This document shows, in pieces, positions 1-10,714 of a stretch of 64,000 nt of DNA (position 1 is the first letter of the stretch; the number at the start of each line of letters is the position of its first letter). The stretch lies in NCBI RefSeq assembly GCF_016086655.4, contig NC_052138.2:36963403-37027402 (forward strand). Reading direction: 5' to 3'. Below the pieces are notes generated by a model, which was not told the origin of the DNA, ran no database searches, and saw nothing but the letters and a program-made list of their open reading frames with translations. The DNA comes from Lepeophtheirus salmonis. Taxonomy: Eukaryota > Arthropoda > Copepoda > Siphonostomatoida > Caligidae. The translations under genes and the position numbers were made by a program.

Positions 1-345
1 AGATGCAGCTTTTATAGATAAATAGAGAAAAAAAAATATCTCTATGTACTCGGTGTGTCAATACGTTCCTTAGACGGCAGATTCGTAGAAAAACGGCTCC
101 AAATTAAGAAGAAAAAGTGATGTTTTATCAAGACAATGCACCGTGTAACAATGCTCCAGGGAAAAAGATAAGGATCGAACGATGAGGGGATTGCCAAATC
201 GTAACAAAACTAATCGTAACAATCGTACCTGGACGGATTGTATCGCTCTTGAAGGAAACTATCTTGAAAATTAAAATTCGAATTTGAAAAATAAACTTGT
301 TTTATTTGTCAGCCTCGTACCTCATTGACCCACCAGATATATATT
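1..345 (+). mobile_element. mariner remnant, 3' part of transposase plus 3' end
   Basis: Reading forward, the segment encodes pieces of a mariner (IS630-Tc1-mariner) transposase. KKKVMFYQDNAPCNNAPGKK near 105-165 matches the block holding the second catalytic aspartate (usual form HQDNAPCH). DCIALEGNYLEN near 237-277 matches the usual mariner C-terminus (CIALEGNYVE), followed by TAA. Between them roughly 80-100 codons, including the SPDLAPSDY block with the third aspartate, are missing, so the copy is internally deleted. The 3' end near 312-340 (gtcagcctcgtacctcattg) looks like a mariner inverted repeat. The 5' half lies outside the window. The function would have been cut-and-paste transposition; this copy is dead. 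Confidence 0.75.
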
Positions 346-360
346 TATATAGTAAAAAGA

Positions 361-445
361 AATCAATTATTTTTCCAACAGATGTCTTTAGTAATTAATA
401 TCTTCCGCTATATTAGTGCAACTGGTTAAAACTGGTAGTACTTGC
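361..445 (+). mobile_element. mariner 5' end, solo fragment
   Basis: The stretch matches 41697-41775, which is the 5' end of a better preserved mariner copy. Both carry a tcarttatttttccaayag-like start followed by a shared tail (tatyagtgcaa-ygg-tta). No transposase follows here. It lies about 15 bp after the 3' end of the mariner remnant at 1-345, so two mariner pieces abut. Confidence 0.55.
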
Positions 446-2460
446 CGTTCCTATTTTCACTTCATATATACCAACGTTAATAGAAATACAAGGTTAGACC
501 ATCATGTAATTTGGGTTGCTAGAATTTTTAATTTGATGTATAGTACCGACTGCGAGGCAAGACACCCAGATTTTGACAAAGCATACAGCCAATCATATTC
601 TATAACGTCACTATTAAAAAACATCAAATACCAGTCCTACACACGTTATGGTATAACCTTATATTTTTCTTAACCTTGATATGTAGGAGGTGTATTCAAA
701 CAGTAAGTTGACTTTTCATAATTCACGGGCAGAAAATATGCTAGATTTTTTAGTTAGTGCATTCGAAAAGAAGATATATTTATTGTTTAAGGCTATATAA
801 TATGTTTTGTTTATTTTTGAGAGTTCTTTGAGACAATTTTGGAATCTCCTTTCCTAGGAGAGAGTCGACTCTATTCTCATATGAAGTCTAGTAGTTTTCT
901 ACCTATGAATTTTCATCCCGTTGTCCCTCGTGGAATATGGAGCTCTGAATGATGAGGGATCAACAATAAATTTTATTCCTAGAAATGTAGTATAAGTTTT
1001 GTATAACTTATTATTTATCAACATAATAGAATATGAAATAGCCCCATGACTTATCAAGTGAGGCAGTTTATAGCAAAATACTTGGGGTATTTATTTGTTA
1101 GCGAGTTAACATTGTGTCTATGTTGAATGATTTTTCAGCTATAAAATTAGACTCAATAGAAGTTTGTGAAAATCGACAGTCTCGGTTTGTTTTGAGTAAT
1201 AAAAATAATTTTATACAAAAGAGAAATAATTAAATTACATTTAAACGGCCCATAAGTTATCAAAGAAGAAACAATGCATACTTGATCCAATTCGGATAAA
1301 TGTATTAAATATCGTTTTAATTTCACTCAAAAATAATAGTTTCTTCTCATTATTTGTCAATTTTAGTATTCAGATGGTTAAATACCCCATTGAAGAGTTC
1401 GGGTTAGGATATGATGAGAAGCAATGGCGGTTATGACTCATAATATAAGTACCAAATACATTTTGTTATGTAGCTTCATATCTAATAGGTTTTTTGACCG
1501 TTTGTGGTTATGTTCCGTCTTTTGTATGTTTAATCATATTAAAATACTTGTGTATATTTATTTTGAGTTCTTTTGTATAAAATAAAGTAAATATCAAAAC
1601 CATATTCTCATACATCACACATATAATTAGAACAATACTTTTCCTTATTGAATAAGTAATTCAATTATAAACAGGGTTTGTTTCATACAAAATCCCTAGA
1701 CTTTGTTTCTGAAGACTTTGTTAAAGTTATTGAAATTTGATGAATGAGATTTCAAAAGAAAAATATAAATAAAAAATATGAATTGAAATATTTTCCTCAT
1801 CCAATGTATTTGATTAGTATTTATGGATTAGATGTAAGTAATCAAAATTTGGGTTTTTTTTTTCCTTTTCAAGTGTTTTTATTGACATAATAAATTGCAT
1901 TGCCATTGAAGGAGATACCCTTTAAAATCGATAAATTTCCAATAAATCTTGATCAAACTTCATCAAATGGTTTTAAGAATTAAAAACAACAATTTTGATG
2001 TAAGTGATGTATTAATTCAATCAAAAGTAATATATACTGAAAATCCATCAAAATGACTAAATATATACAATTTTTTTTGTTCGATTAGCGACGAGAAAAA
2101 TAATTAGAGACAAAAAACATTTATTCTTTACACAGATATAAGATTGTATAACCATGAAATAACATATTTGTAATACCTATTAGGGTCGGGCATATAATAA
2201 AACTTGCCATTAGAGGATACATTTTTGATAGACAGTACAGTTTTAATCCTTTTTATTACTTATTCCCATTGTGACATCCATTAGTTCACTATTTACTTAA
2301 TATTTATGAATAAAGGTTTGTATTGTTATAAAATTTGGTTGTTTAGGATCACTTGAAAACGGTCTATTTCTTTTCGTCTCGAAAAAGAAGTTACAACCCC
2401 TGCATATTATCTATACGTGATTAAAATATATACTAGTTTTGGTATGGGGACATATATCAA
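446..2460. other. AT-rich stretch, no gene seen
   Basis: I see no transposase motif, splice-framed exon or RNA gene. The sequence holds scattered homopolymer runs, such as about ten T at 1853-1862, and short chance frames. Confidence 0.6.
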
Positions 2461-2461
2461 C

Positions 2462-2492
2462 AAAAAGAGAGAGAAAAACACACACACACACT
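2462..2492. repeat. GA/CA microsatellite
   Basis: A short purine run, (ga)n, passes into (ca)7 and ends at 2491. It is a simple sequence repeat without further context. A T17 run follows at 2601-2617. Confidence 0.85.
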
Positions 2493-2984
2493 AAATATTA
2501 ATTTTGTTAATTGGTTTGGCTTTGGTAGAGATTGATTCTTCAAAACTTAAAACAAATAAACACATACTCTCTGAGCCTCGTTGGAGTATGTCGAATACCG
2601 TTTTTTTTTTTTTTTTTCCCAGCATACTGAATCCCTTGAATTTTGGAGAGATCAGGTATTCTATTGGCAGGCAATCCTTTAATGTAGATTATGTGACAAT
2701 GACCAATCTTTCCGAGTCAGTTCTCGGTTAAATTCTTCTTTGATCTCTGACTCTATTATCCTTACGACGAGAGTAATTTTGGAGCATTCATGAAACAAAT
2801 GGGAGGACGTCTCTGTTTCATTTTTGCAGAAGGTAAACACTTTATCTTAAGAAATTTATTTGTAAATTTAGATGACGTGGCCAATCTATAACGTAACCAT
2901 TTTTGAAAGAAGTCGGTACATATACAATATTACTAAGCAATTCTTGAATTGATTTATTCTGCAAATTCAATCTTTTGATTCGTC

Positions 2985-3400
2985 TTTTGACTATTAGTAT
3001 TTGGTTTTTGCCACAGTTTGTGGTGTTTCTGGACGCTTTGATTAAGGAGTTTGCAAGTCTTGGGTAACCACATAATTGTCCTTGGGAACGTGCTTTTCAA
3101 CCATTGTAAGATATGGCTCCATAAGGCCTTGAAGTAGACGTCCCTTGAACTTTCTCCTTGCCCTTCAAGAAGTAGGGAGTCATCTTGCTGTAGTCAGACG
3201 CCGCGACGCCGAGGAACATGATCTGAGCTGGATGTTTTGATCCTGAAGGTCCCTTGACCGGAACTATTGATTCAATTAAGAAGGGATCATATTTCCTGTT
3301 CAGAACAGCGTCAACTGTGAAGATCTTTTTTTGTGTGCAGAGAAAATCGTACACCCTGTGCCGTTTTGCGTATGGTCTGACGTTTTTTATTATATAAAAA
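2985..3400 (-). mobile_element. Tc1/mariner-like transposase fragment, family B, middle part
   Basis: On the minus strand an open frame of 103 codons (3408 to 3097) reads KIFTVDAVLNRKYDPFLIES, then KHPAQIMFLGVAASDYSKM, then YFLKGKEKV. This matches the region after the first catalytic aspartate of Tc1/mariner-like transposases (SDEKIFTVD, KHPAQIMVLGVVASDGKKM). The DE of the SDEK motif is lost here and reads CTQKKIF. After a frame break, VPKDNYVVTQD at about 3100-3060 is the block with the second aspartate (VWTQDGAPAH). The same family occurs at 22880-23838 and 25018-25428. No complete gene, dead copy. Confidence 0.7.
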
Positions 3401-3929
3401 CAAAACAAACATCAAATTCTACCTTTTTGTCAGTTTTTTCACAAGGCTTCAATTACAAAATTGTCAGTCTTTTAGAACCGAGGTAAAACAGCCTCGAAGA
3501 GAATTATAATTTTTGAGTCAGAAATTACATCATCAATATATCGACTATCTATAAAATATTCTATTACCAAACTTGTATGAAATGGTCAGAAAGATATATT
3601 GAAAAAATGACCGCTGGGTGCAAATAAACACTTACACTAAGTTTTCTACTTTGTAAAAGTTCTAAATTTGTAAAGTGAAAACAGATTTTATTGTATGTCA
3701 ATATTATTGGTGCTGTGTAGGTCCTTGTTTATTCGGTGCAATCCAGTATATTTATAGGACTGTTACTATGTGTCCTTGAAATGTTTCTTAAAAATGTTAA
3801 TGGGTTATTAAAACAAAACAGATCTATGATATGTCTAATAAATGCATAGCAAATATCTTTAAAAAAATATTCCTGTTTTCGTTATATTGCAATATATATT
3901 ACAGACATTTATATTCTTATTCCATTATA
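3401..3929. other. AT-rich stretch, no gene seen
   Basis: I see nothing beyond chance short frames and A/T runs. Confidence 0.5.
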
Positions 3930-4039
3930 CCGAGCGGTCCATTAAAATCTAAACACTTTGAATTTTAAACTTCAACAAGTATCTATACAATAAATATATG
4001 AATGTTTGAGCTCTCCGAGCTACAATAATTGCTTCCAGG
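3930..4039 (-). mobile_element. family A copy 1, terminal 110 bp
   Basis: The fragment starts with the family A inverted repeat (ccgagcggtccattaaaat) next to TA, continues with the AT-rich 3' untranslated part, and ends at 'gcttccagg', which lies in the last codons of the transposase frame. It is oriented with the 3' end at the low coordinate. It stops abruptly at 4039, where a different repeat begins (see 4040-4135), so it was cut by a later insertion or deletion. Confidence 0.8.
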
Positions 4040-4135
4040 CCAAATTACTTCGTTTGGAAATTTTAATAGTCATTTTTTCTTTTATGCCTTAAATACTACA
4101 TGTGGGTTTTAGATAACTGGCTAAAATGTTATTGT
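4040..4135. repeat. dispersed repeat, pairs with 5235-5335
   Basis: About 100 bp (accaaattacttcgtttggaa-type start, shared ttatgccttaaatactacat core) recurs in the same orientation at 5235-5335 at roughly 75-80% identity. It directly follows the truncated family A end and lies at the 3' side of the mariner remnant at 4140-4690, so it may be part of that element's terminal region. Confidence 0.6.
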
Positions 4136-4139
4136 ATTT

Positions 4140-4690
4140 TTTAATTTCAACCTGAGGAAAAAGTAATTCCGTATTATTTTTTTTATTTCAATACTTTATA
4201 AGAAGTGTTACAATCATTCAATTTAAGGCAAGTATGCCCTGTTGTGATTGATAACTTATTCCCAACAAGAATCCAATTTCATAATGCCCTTCTCGTAGAA
4301 GTCCTTATTCCTATTGTCAAAAAAAAAAAAAAAAATTGAAGAACCAATTCTCACAGCCCTGTATTGAGGCCAAATTTGTAACCCCAAGCGCGTTTGTCAT
4401 ATACAGGCAAATGTAGTAGTCACTTGGTGCCAGGTCCGGACTGTGGCGTTGATGCATAAGAACTTCCCATATGAGCTCTCGGAGCTTTTGGAGCGTCATT
4501 AAAAGTATATGGGGCTTAGAGTTGTCTTGATGGTGTCATGTTGTCTCATATTCAACAATGCCGGGCGCTCCTACTCGATTGCCAGGTTCAAACACTCGAG
4601 TTTTTTTTACAACCAAGGGCAGAATTGAGCAAGGAAAATAATAACTCGAACCACTGTTGTACAACACGAATCGAAAAGTATAGACCATAT
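4140..4690 (-). mobile_element. mariner remnant, C-terminal half of transposase
   Basis: On the minus strand the frame from 4499 reads MTLQKLRELIWEVLMHQRHS followed by PDLAPSDYYI, the classical mariner block with the third catalytic aspartate (HPPYSPDLAPSDYHLF). It continues as NLASIQGCENWF until a poly(T) tract at 4319-4335. After a frame break, KDFYEKGIMKLDSCWE and NRAYLP at about 4310-4220 match the mariner C-terminus (FYRDGIMKLPSRW, NGAYL). The frame upstream of 4500 is degenerate. Frameshifts make it non-functional. Confidence 0.75.
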
Positions 4691-5234
4691 AAACATTGCA
4701 AATTTCCTTGGTAGTTATCGACTCCTTTTTTCCTTTCAGGTAGTAAAGACGTCAAATATGTCGATTTTTTTTTTTTTTTTGTGAGACCTCAATACTCGAC
4801 GGACGATAATTCACGACTAAACCAGCCCAGTGCAATATTTAAAAAAAATCGTTTTTAGAATACACTACCTCCTTTATAACGACTTATTGGCACAAATAAT
4901 GAATTGGATGTTTAGTTAAAAAAAAGGGGATGGAAAATACGAAATTAATTTTTCACCAAGGTAATTATTATTATAACATTTATTTTATAGTTTTAGTTAT
5001 AACATAATGCAGTGGAAAAATATAATAGCTTCTAAGGAAGACCATTGGTTTTATTTCATTTTTGTAGAATCATACCTTTTTTGTAGTAACTTAATCAATA
5101 TTTTATTTTTTGAATGCTATATTATTTTTATCGTTTGTTATTATATTAAATTTTCATCTATATAGTTATTTCAATTCAAAATATTGCTCTGATTCGAAAT
5201 CATAATCAAAAACGTGATTGAAAAAATAAGCTTT
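4691..5234. other. AT-rich stretch, no gene seen
   Basis: It may include the eroded 5' part of the mariner remnant on its left, but I recognise no N-terminal motif. A T16 run lies at 4765-4780. Confidence 0.45.
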
Positions 5235-5335
5235 GAAGAGCAAACTACTTCGATTGAAAATTTTAATGCTTATTTTTTCTTGTATGCCTTAAATAGTACA
5301 TGTGGGTTTAATAATAGGGGAGAAAATGTTATTCC
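5235..5335. repeat. dispersed repeat, second copy of 4040-4135
   Basis: Same orientation as the first copy; shared core 'ttatgccttaaatantacatgtgggttt' type sequence with a few substitutions and small gaps. The two copies lie about 1.2 kb apart and bracket the mariner remnant. Confidence 0.6.
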
Positions 5336-7849
5336 ATAGTGTAATATATGTCCCGTCGGTATATAAACGTAAAAGAAACAGGAAATTGACTTTGTCACCC
5401 TGGAAATTGCAATTTTTTTTTGGGGGGGGAAGATGAGTTTAGGGTTCATAAACACTTGCATACTCCTCAAGAATTAAGGAATAATGTACCAGTTCGAAAC
5501 GATTACTATCGTGAAAGTATTACCCTAGTTTCGAAATAAATTTATAAAAAAAAGGATAGAAAGTATAAAGTATATAAAAATGTTGATGTCAACATATATA
5601 TAATCTTAAAAAATGATGAGTAATACTTAATAATCTTAGAAAAACTTGTATAACCTGAAAAACAACAACATTTCTTTTCCATACCTTTATTTACATCAAT
5701 TATTAAAACGTTGGTAATATGTATTTACTATACTAGATTGAGCCAATCAAGGATTTATTTATTGATTAAATTAAATATTAAGAAACGTTTAGGCCGTCGA
5801 ATAATGTTTTTGTAAATCTTAAACTAACTAACAAAAAATAATATATCATTATACTTAATCTCACACAAGCATAAATTATATCCATTGTTCTAAAAGGATA
5901 CAGAAGGTCATTTAATTTTTTTGATAGTCAGTCATTCCTTATAACAAAAATAACTACTTATTTTTCCCATTTCGTCGTTTAATTTTCTATGTTAAAGCTC
6001 ACACATACACTACGAATTACAAATATATTCGTTTGCTATTAAGAAAATACAAATATATTCCACAAAAATTAAATTAGTAAATTTATTAGTAAAACGTTTT
6101 GAAAAACCAAAATAATTATTCTGGAAAATGGACTAATATATATTTTTGAGTCTGAAAAACAAATTAAAAGAGATTAAAACTCCAGTTTTTGAGCTCTAAG
6201 GAATGAGCAAAATGCTATGGTGTTTCGTACCGAACCTGCTAAAAAAGTTTTCAAAAAAAACTTCCATCATTTTGTAACTCTATGTCATGTTTTAGTAAAT
6301 TATTGTAAAATTTACAGTAGAATAAATATAATTTTATTTAGCTGATAATTTTATATTCTTAAAACTTTTAATTACAATAATTATCATTTTTATGTAAAAT
6401 AAGAAGGATCTTACCTTATATAATTTCTTAGGACTCAAAATTCAATCCTTTTGGTTGGACCAATAAATGAAAACTGTCTGAGTATTCATTTCTACAAAGC
6501 CGTAAAAAGAAGGCATTAAATAAAGACTGTGTTGATATTTTTTTTTCTTAAAAAAAATGGTCTACAAAAATATTTTTGTCAGTAATGAAGGATTGAATTA
6601 ACCTGTTTGAGTATATAATAGTTTTTTACAAAAGGGAACAATTATCAGGATAAAATTTTTACCAATAAAATGAACCCAAGAATAAGATTAATATTTGAGC
6701 ACAGAATCCAAAACTGGTCTCAGTTTTTATATAGCATATGAAGCTTCATAAATATCTGTGATAATAGTATTTCGGGACTGTTATCGTGCAATATCATTTT
6801 TCATCATTAAGACAATCACCAAATTGAAGGATAATGAATATAACTGATGTAAAAGGATTTTTTTATAATTATAAAAATGTGTTTATTGATTCTGCATCAT
6901 GTTCTGAACTCGAAATATTTCCATTTTTGGGCTGCAAAATGATGAAAAACGAGACTCTTCTTTAAAACCTTATAACTTATTCATAAAACGTTTTTGATTA
7001 AATTTTTTATTTATTTAAGAAATACACATATCCAGGATTTGGGTTCGATTTTGTATTTTTTGAGTGATTCTATTTTTTTACGGAGGTATACTAGTAAATA
7101 TGCAACATTATTTACCATTTCAATGTAACGATAACGACTTCATACCCTCTAAAAATAATAATAATTAATATCACAATCAGACAATTTCAATATAATACTA
7201 CTCTTCGTACAAATTTAAATAAAGTAACTACTAATTATATTTGAAATTTCCTACTCATCGTGAATGAATTTCTTCCATGTTGCAATCCTGGAATCTTCTT
7301 CCCCCCCTTACGGAGCCTGGTAGTTTTCCTTTGATGAATTTTCATTACGATGTCACCCCTGGAATGTAGATTTTCGAACAAGAGCATAGATCTTGAGATG
7401 GACGATCAAGTTAGAAGTACCTTCTTTCAATTCCCTCTATCTACCTTTGGTTCTAACTTTTGAAGGACATATCTACAATATCAACTATTCAGTACACATT
7501 ACAGCTTTTTGTGAAAAATAACAAATTTGGTTAAATAAAATTTCTATCAACAGTATTCTATAAAGTTTTATGAGATTTCCGTGCTACGTTTCCAAATGAA
7601 GATAAATGCATGGTCCCTTTACGCCTATCAATCTGTTCTTTAGTGTATCATAGACAAACAATTCATTTCATAGATATCAAAATTTGTAGATACGTATATT
7701 GTTTACTTAAATACGCAAAAAAGTGCTAGTTTATAATACTTTGACCTGGTTGAACTTTTTATGCCCTTTATTTGAAGAAAAAATCATATAATTATTTGAA
7801 AAATAAAATAGTTAAAAAAATAAATTTATTAGGAGTCACTTAAGTATAA
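5336..7849. other. AT-rich stretch, no gene seen
   Basis: A T9G8 tract lies at 5413-5429. No protein motif, TIR or splice-framed exon was found in 2.5 kb. Confidence 0.55.
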
Positions 7850-8237
7850 AAATTATCTCATCTTATTCGTTTTAAGACTCTTATGAATGGGTATTTTGAG
7901 TTCTTTTGAAGTATGTTTGTTTAAACTTTTGGCCGTTCTACATCCCTGATGCCGATCCCCTCGACTACAAATTTTGTGTGCATGTTGAGGGGAAGGCTGG
8001 TAGTCTCCATCATCCAAACCCCGTGGCCCTCAAAAACCTTCACTGTGACACTATGACAGAAACTACCTCCGCAGCGTCTACCAGGCCTTCCGTCTAGAAG
8101 TCATCATTACTGCTCAGGGCGGCTACATTAATGATTACGAGAGCTCAGCCACACATTTATTTAATGTATTCGTTTTTGTATTAAACCTTCTTGATGCTTA
8201 AAAATTCAATGTTCTCAGATTTTAATGGACCACTCGG
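7850..8237 (+). mobile_element. family A copy 2, 3' part
   Basis: The coding remnant reads IPDADPLDYKFCVHVEGKAG at about 7945-8005, matching the transposase C-terminal block with the third catalytic aspartate (family form PDANPLDYTFWVHVEGKA). Then follow HHPNPVALKN and, in a shifted frame, the family's last codons (ggcggctacattaatgatta). The family 3' inverted repeat (attttaatggaccactcgg) ends at 8237 beside TA. The 5' half is missing and the tryptophan of the FW pair is replaced by Cys. Confidence 0.85.
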
Positions 8238-8300
8238 TATTCTTCTAGGGAAGTTATATTCTTATTATTTAAAGGTTTCTATAATTGAATTTCAACTTTC

Positions 8301-8371
8301 CGCTGTTGCTGTCTATAATTTCGAGATAGAATGAGAAAGTATGACGTGCGGGTCAGCTTATTATACAGGAT
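8301..8371. repeat. dispersed repeat R1, copy 1
   Basis: About 65 bp align without gaps to 32901-32968 at close to 80% identity; the best block is 'gagaaagtatgacgtg'. Neither copy has a recognisable protein or clear terminal repeats. Probably a fragment of a non-autonomous element. Confidence 0.65.
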
Positions 8372-8379
8372 ACCTAAAC

Positions 8380-9139
8380 AAAGTAGAATAACTCACCAGT
8401 TAGTTTGAATAGATGCATGATTCTACTGTTATGTTTTTTTCCACTCTAGATGTCGCTTTTTGATGGCACAGATGACGTCACTAGGACATTTTTTGTCATA
8501 TTCTCTTATACCGCATGGGACTTTTTCTTTCCAAAGCAAAATTTACCTTCACATAAATGGGTGATTTACTAATGGCTGCATATTTATTTGGGGAACGCTC
8601 CTAGACGACAAAAAAAGTTTCCACTACCTTGTCAAAATATTTGTTCAACCACTTGGCTTATAGATTTGAGGAGCACATCAGTAACTTTTAATAAATGTAG
8701 TGTCTGATATTTTTAGTATATATATATATATTGTGTAGAATGTTATAGACTACTTTTGTCCAGTCTAACGGACTCAATGGAAAGAGCGGACAGACAAAAA
8801 ATCTATAACAACAAAAATATAAGGGAAATAAATAATCATCTTTAGCTAGTACTTTGACTGATATGTACTCATTATTCTCTCATGATTCATAATTTAAAAT
8901 TTTTTATAATATAGTTGTTAATATTTTGTTTTATTATCTTTATTAAAGAATTTCAATTACAAGTTAAATTTTTAAAAATAAATATAAAGTTAAAAAAGAA
9001 CTTAATTTACTTTTTAAATATTAAATACTTAAGACAATTTTAAACTATATACTTAAATAATAATACATTTAAATAATTAATCATAATTAAATGTGGCCAA
9101 TAATCACGACATATGTTTTACAATTTCATGCATAATTAA
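8380..9139. other. no gene seen; one CRE-like palindrome
   Basis: The stretch contains TGACGTCA at 8473-8480 and a (TA)n run near 8717-8731. Otherwise A/T-rich without motifs. Confidence 0.5.
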
Positions 9140-9605
9140 AAAAAAAAAATTATAGGCATTTTTTGGCATGACCTTTATCTCCTTCCACGTATTTTGTTTT
9201 ATGGATTCAATTGACTCAAAATTTGTTCCACGGAGTGGCAATTTATGTTTGGGAAACAAAAAAGAAAGAGTCATACGGAGCTAAATCAGGTGAATATGGT
9301 GGTAAATTGATGGTATTTATTGCGTGCTTGGCTTTGAGTTAGCTCATAATCATGGCTCTATACGATGGCGCGTTATCGTCATGTAAAATCCACACGTTAT
9401 TCTTCCATAATTAAGGCAATGTTAAGGCAATGTGATCCCTCCATTAAACAGGTATGACGATGTTTCAATACAATTTCCTTCAATATGTGGATGTTCAGTT
9501 CGGTAATACAGGACGAAGGTCTTCCAAAAGCGGCATGTCTTCGACTATCTCACGGCCTTCCCTGAACGCTTCATACCACTCATAGGACCTGACCTGGAAA
9601 AAAAA
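9140..9605 (-). mobile_element. mariner remnant with internal deletion
   Basis: On the minus strand the N-terminal part reads SYEWYEAFREGREIVEDMPL at about 9595-9535, matching the helix-turn-helix linker of mariners (WFKRFKEGREDVEDDPRSGR). The C-terminal half follows closely: WILHDDNAPSYRA at about 9395-9355 (second aspartate), then NLPPYSPDLAPYDSFFFVSQ near 9300-9240 (third aspartate block). Several in-frame stops lie after the second block and in the tail. About 100 codons between the two parts, including the first catalytic aspartate, are deleted. Domain order is still correct on the minus strand, so this is one element, not two. Confidence 0.8.
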
Positions 9606-9780
9606 AAATTATTTTAAATCCCTTCAGCGTGGGTATTTTAAATTAACAATTCCCGGTTTTTTTTGAAAGAATGTAGACCTTATTTCAGCTGACAATTTTA
9701 AGTTAATTAGCAAAGAGAAGGAAAAAACATGTGCTTCTTCTACTGATTGTCCACTTATCTAATTTTTTAATTAAAATGTT

Positions 9781-9868
9781 TCTTTACAATGCAATATTAC
9801 GGTATTATTTATTTGTAAGATAGTTCCTTACAATGCAATATTACGGTATTATTTATTTGTAAGATAGT
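9781..9868. repeat. 44-bp tandem duplication
   Basis: Two adjacent 44-bp units, 9781-9824 and 9825-9868, differ at one base (tctttac versus tccttac). The near identity implies a recent event. It sits 27 bp upstream of the THAP-like exon. Confidence 0.95.
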
Positions 9869-9895
9869 TATTAATTATTATTATAATTTATATAC

Positions 9896-10168
9896 ATACC
9901 TTCGTCTTGTGTTGTCCCTAAGTGCTCGATAGGAGGATCATTCCGATTCCCTTCAAATGAAGCTATATGTCTTGAATGGTGGATTGCTCTGAAACAAGAA
10001 GACGACAATGGCTCACTCTGGAGGCCATCACCATACTCTGTATTATGAGAAAAACATTTCAAGCAAGAAGATATCCGAGTGCCAAGATAAATTATAGCTT
10101 ATGTTGGAGGAAAAATATATTGGCATTTGAAACGAGATGCAGTCCCATCTCTTTTCCCTTGGTCCCAG
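9896..10168 (+). pseudogene. THAP zinc-finger domain exon, decayed
   Basis: The frame beginning PSSCVVPKCSIGGSFRFPSN at 9899 matches a THAP-type C2CH zinc finger. The two first Cys ligands are at 9908-9910 and 9923-9925; then come EWWIALKQED, LWRPSPYSVL and EKHFKQEDI, and near the end HLKRDAVPSLFPW, the usual AVPTIF-type end. The third Cys ligand, expected just before EKHF, is TGA, and a second stop (TAA) follows VPR. The codon before PSS is ATA where ATG would be expected. A strong splice donor (CAG|GTAAGT) ends the exon at 10168. THAP domains bind DNA in host regulators and P-element-type transposases; which one this was cannot be told. Confidence 0.8.
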
Positions 10169-10283
10169 GTAAGTAAAAATCCATTTGAGGAAATATTTAT
10201 TAGATCAACATTGAAAATGGGGCAAGTTTAAGGTCTTAAAATCTTCCTAAGAAATTTTAGTTTATAAACCCTTACTTTTTTAA

Positions 10284-10500
10284 ATGTTCCTTTAATTTGT
10301 TAGATGGAGTTGCACTGATTAAGTATAAGTAAACATTCTAGTATTGCATTTACTTCATCTGACCTTGGAATCTTTTGGTGAAATCCGTATACTGAAAGTA
10401 TATTTCTTTCTCTAGGAATCGCCTGGGCACGAATGCACATTGAATTCAAGAGAATAACTTCTCGCGAGAGCGTTGTCTATGAGCTACGGCGATTTCATTA
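10284..10500 (-). mobile_element. tRNA-derived SINE, copy 1
   Basis: This minus-strand copy of a short interspersed element shares its whole length with 22034-22250 and 33251-33450. The 5' end carries a box A-like motif (cgtagctcatagac near 10490-10475). The 3' part ends in the shared tail (cttaatcagtgcaactccat, then caaattaaaggaacatt). It lies about 115 bp after the THAP exon donor, in what would be its intron. Confidence 0.75.
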
Positions 10501-10531
10501 CTTTTTATAGAATGGTAACTTAATTATTATA

Positions 10532-10714
10532 GATGACAATAGCATCATCATGACTCCTGATCGATACTTGGATGTGTTAGTGGAGGAGGTACAGAGCTAG
10601 AACATCAGTGAGGGTATTTTAACTCCAATGCAAGACAAAGAAGACTAATTAGATCCGTTGACCAAAAAGGATCAATATGCTCAAACTATTTGTAACAAAG
10701 TAGAACTTCTTTGA
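10532..10714 (+). pseudogene. possible second exon of the THAP pseudogene
   Basis: An acceptor-like aattattatag precedes a frame reading DDNSIIMTPDRYLDVLVEEV, then, after TAG, NISEGILTPMQDKED, then after TAA LDPLTKKDQYAQ. The composition is acidic and protein-like compared with the surroundings, and the orientation agrees with the THAP exon. The splice phase does not fit the donor at 10168, so a frameshift or another donor would be needed. I recognise no family. Confidence 0.3.

Noticed and set aside
9871..10176. Frames on both strands across the THAP exon
   Set aside because: They are in other frames; the THAP motif is readable only in the frame with two stops.
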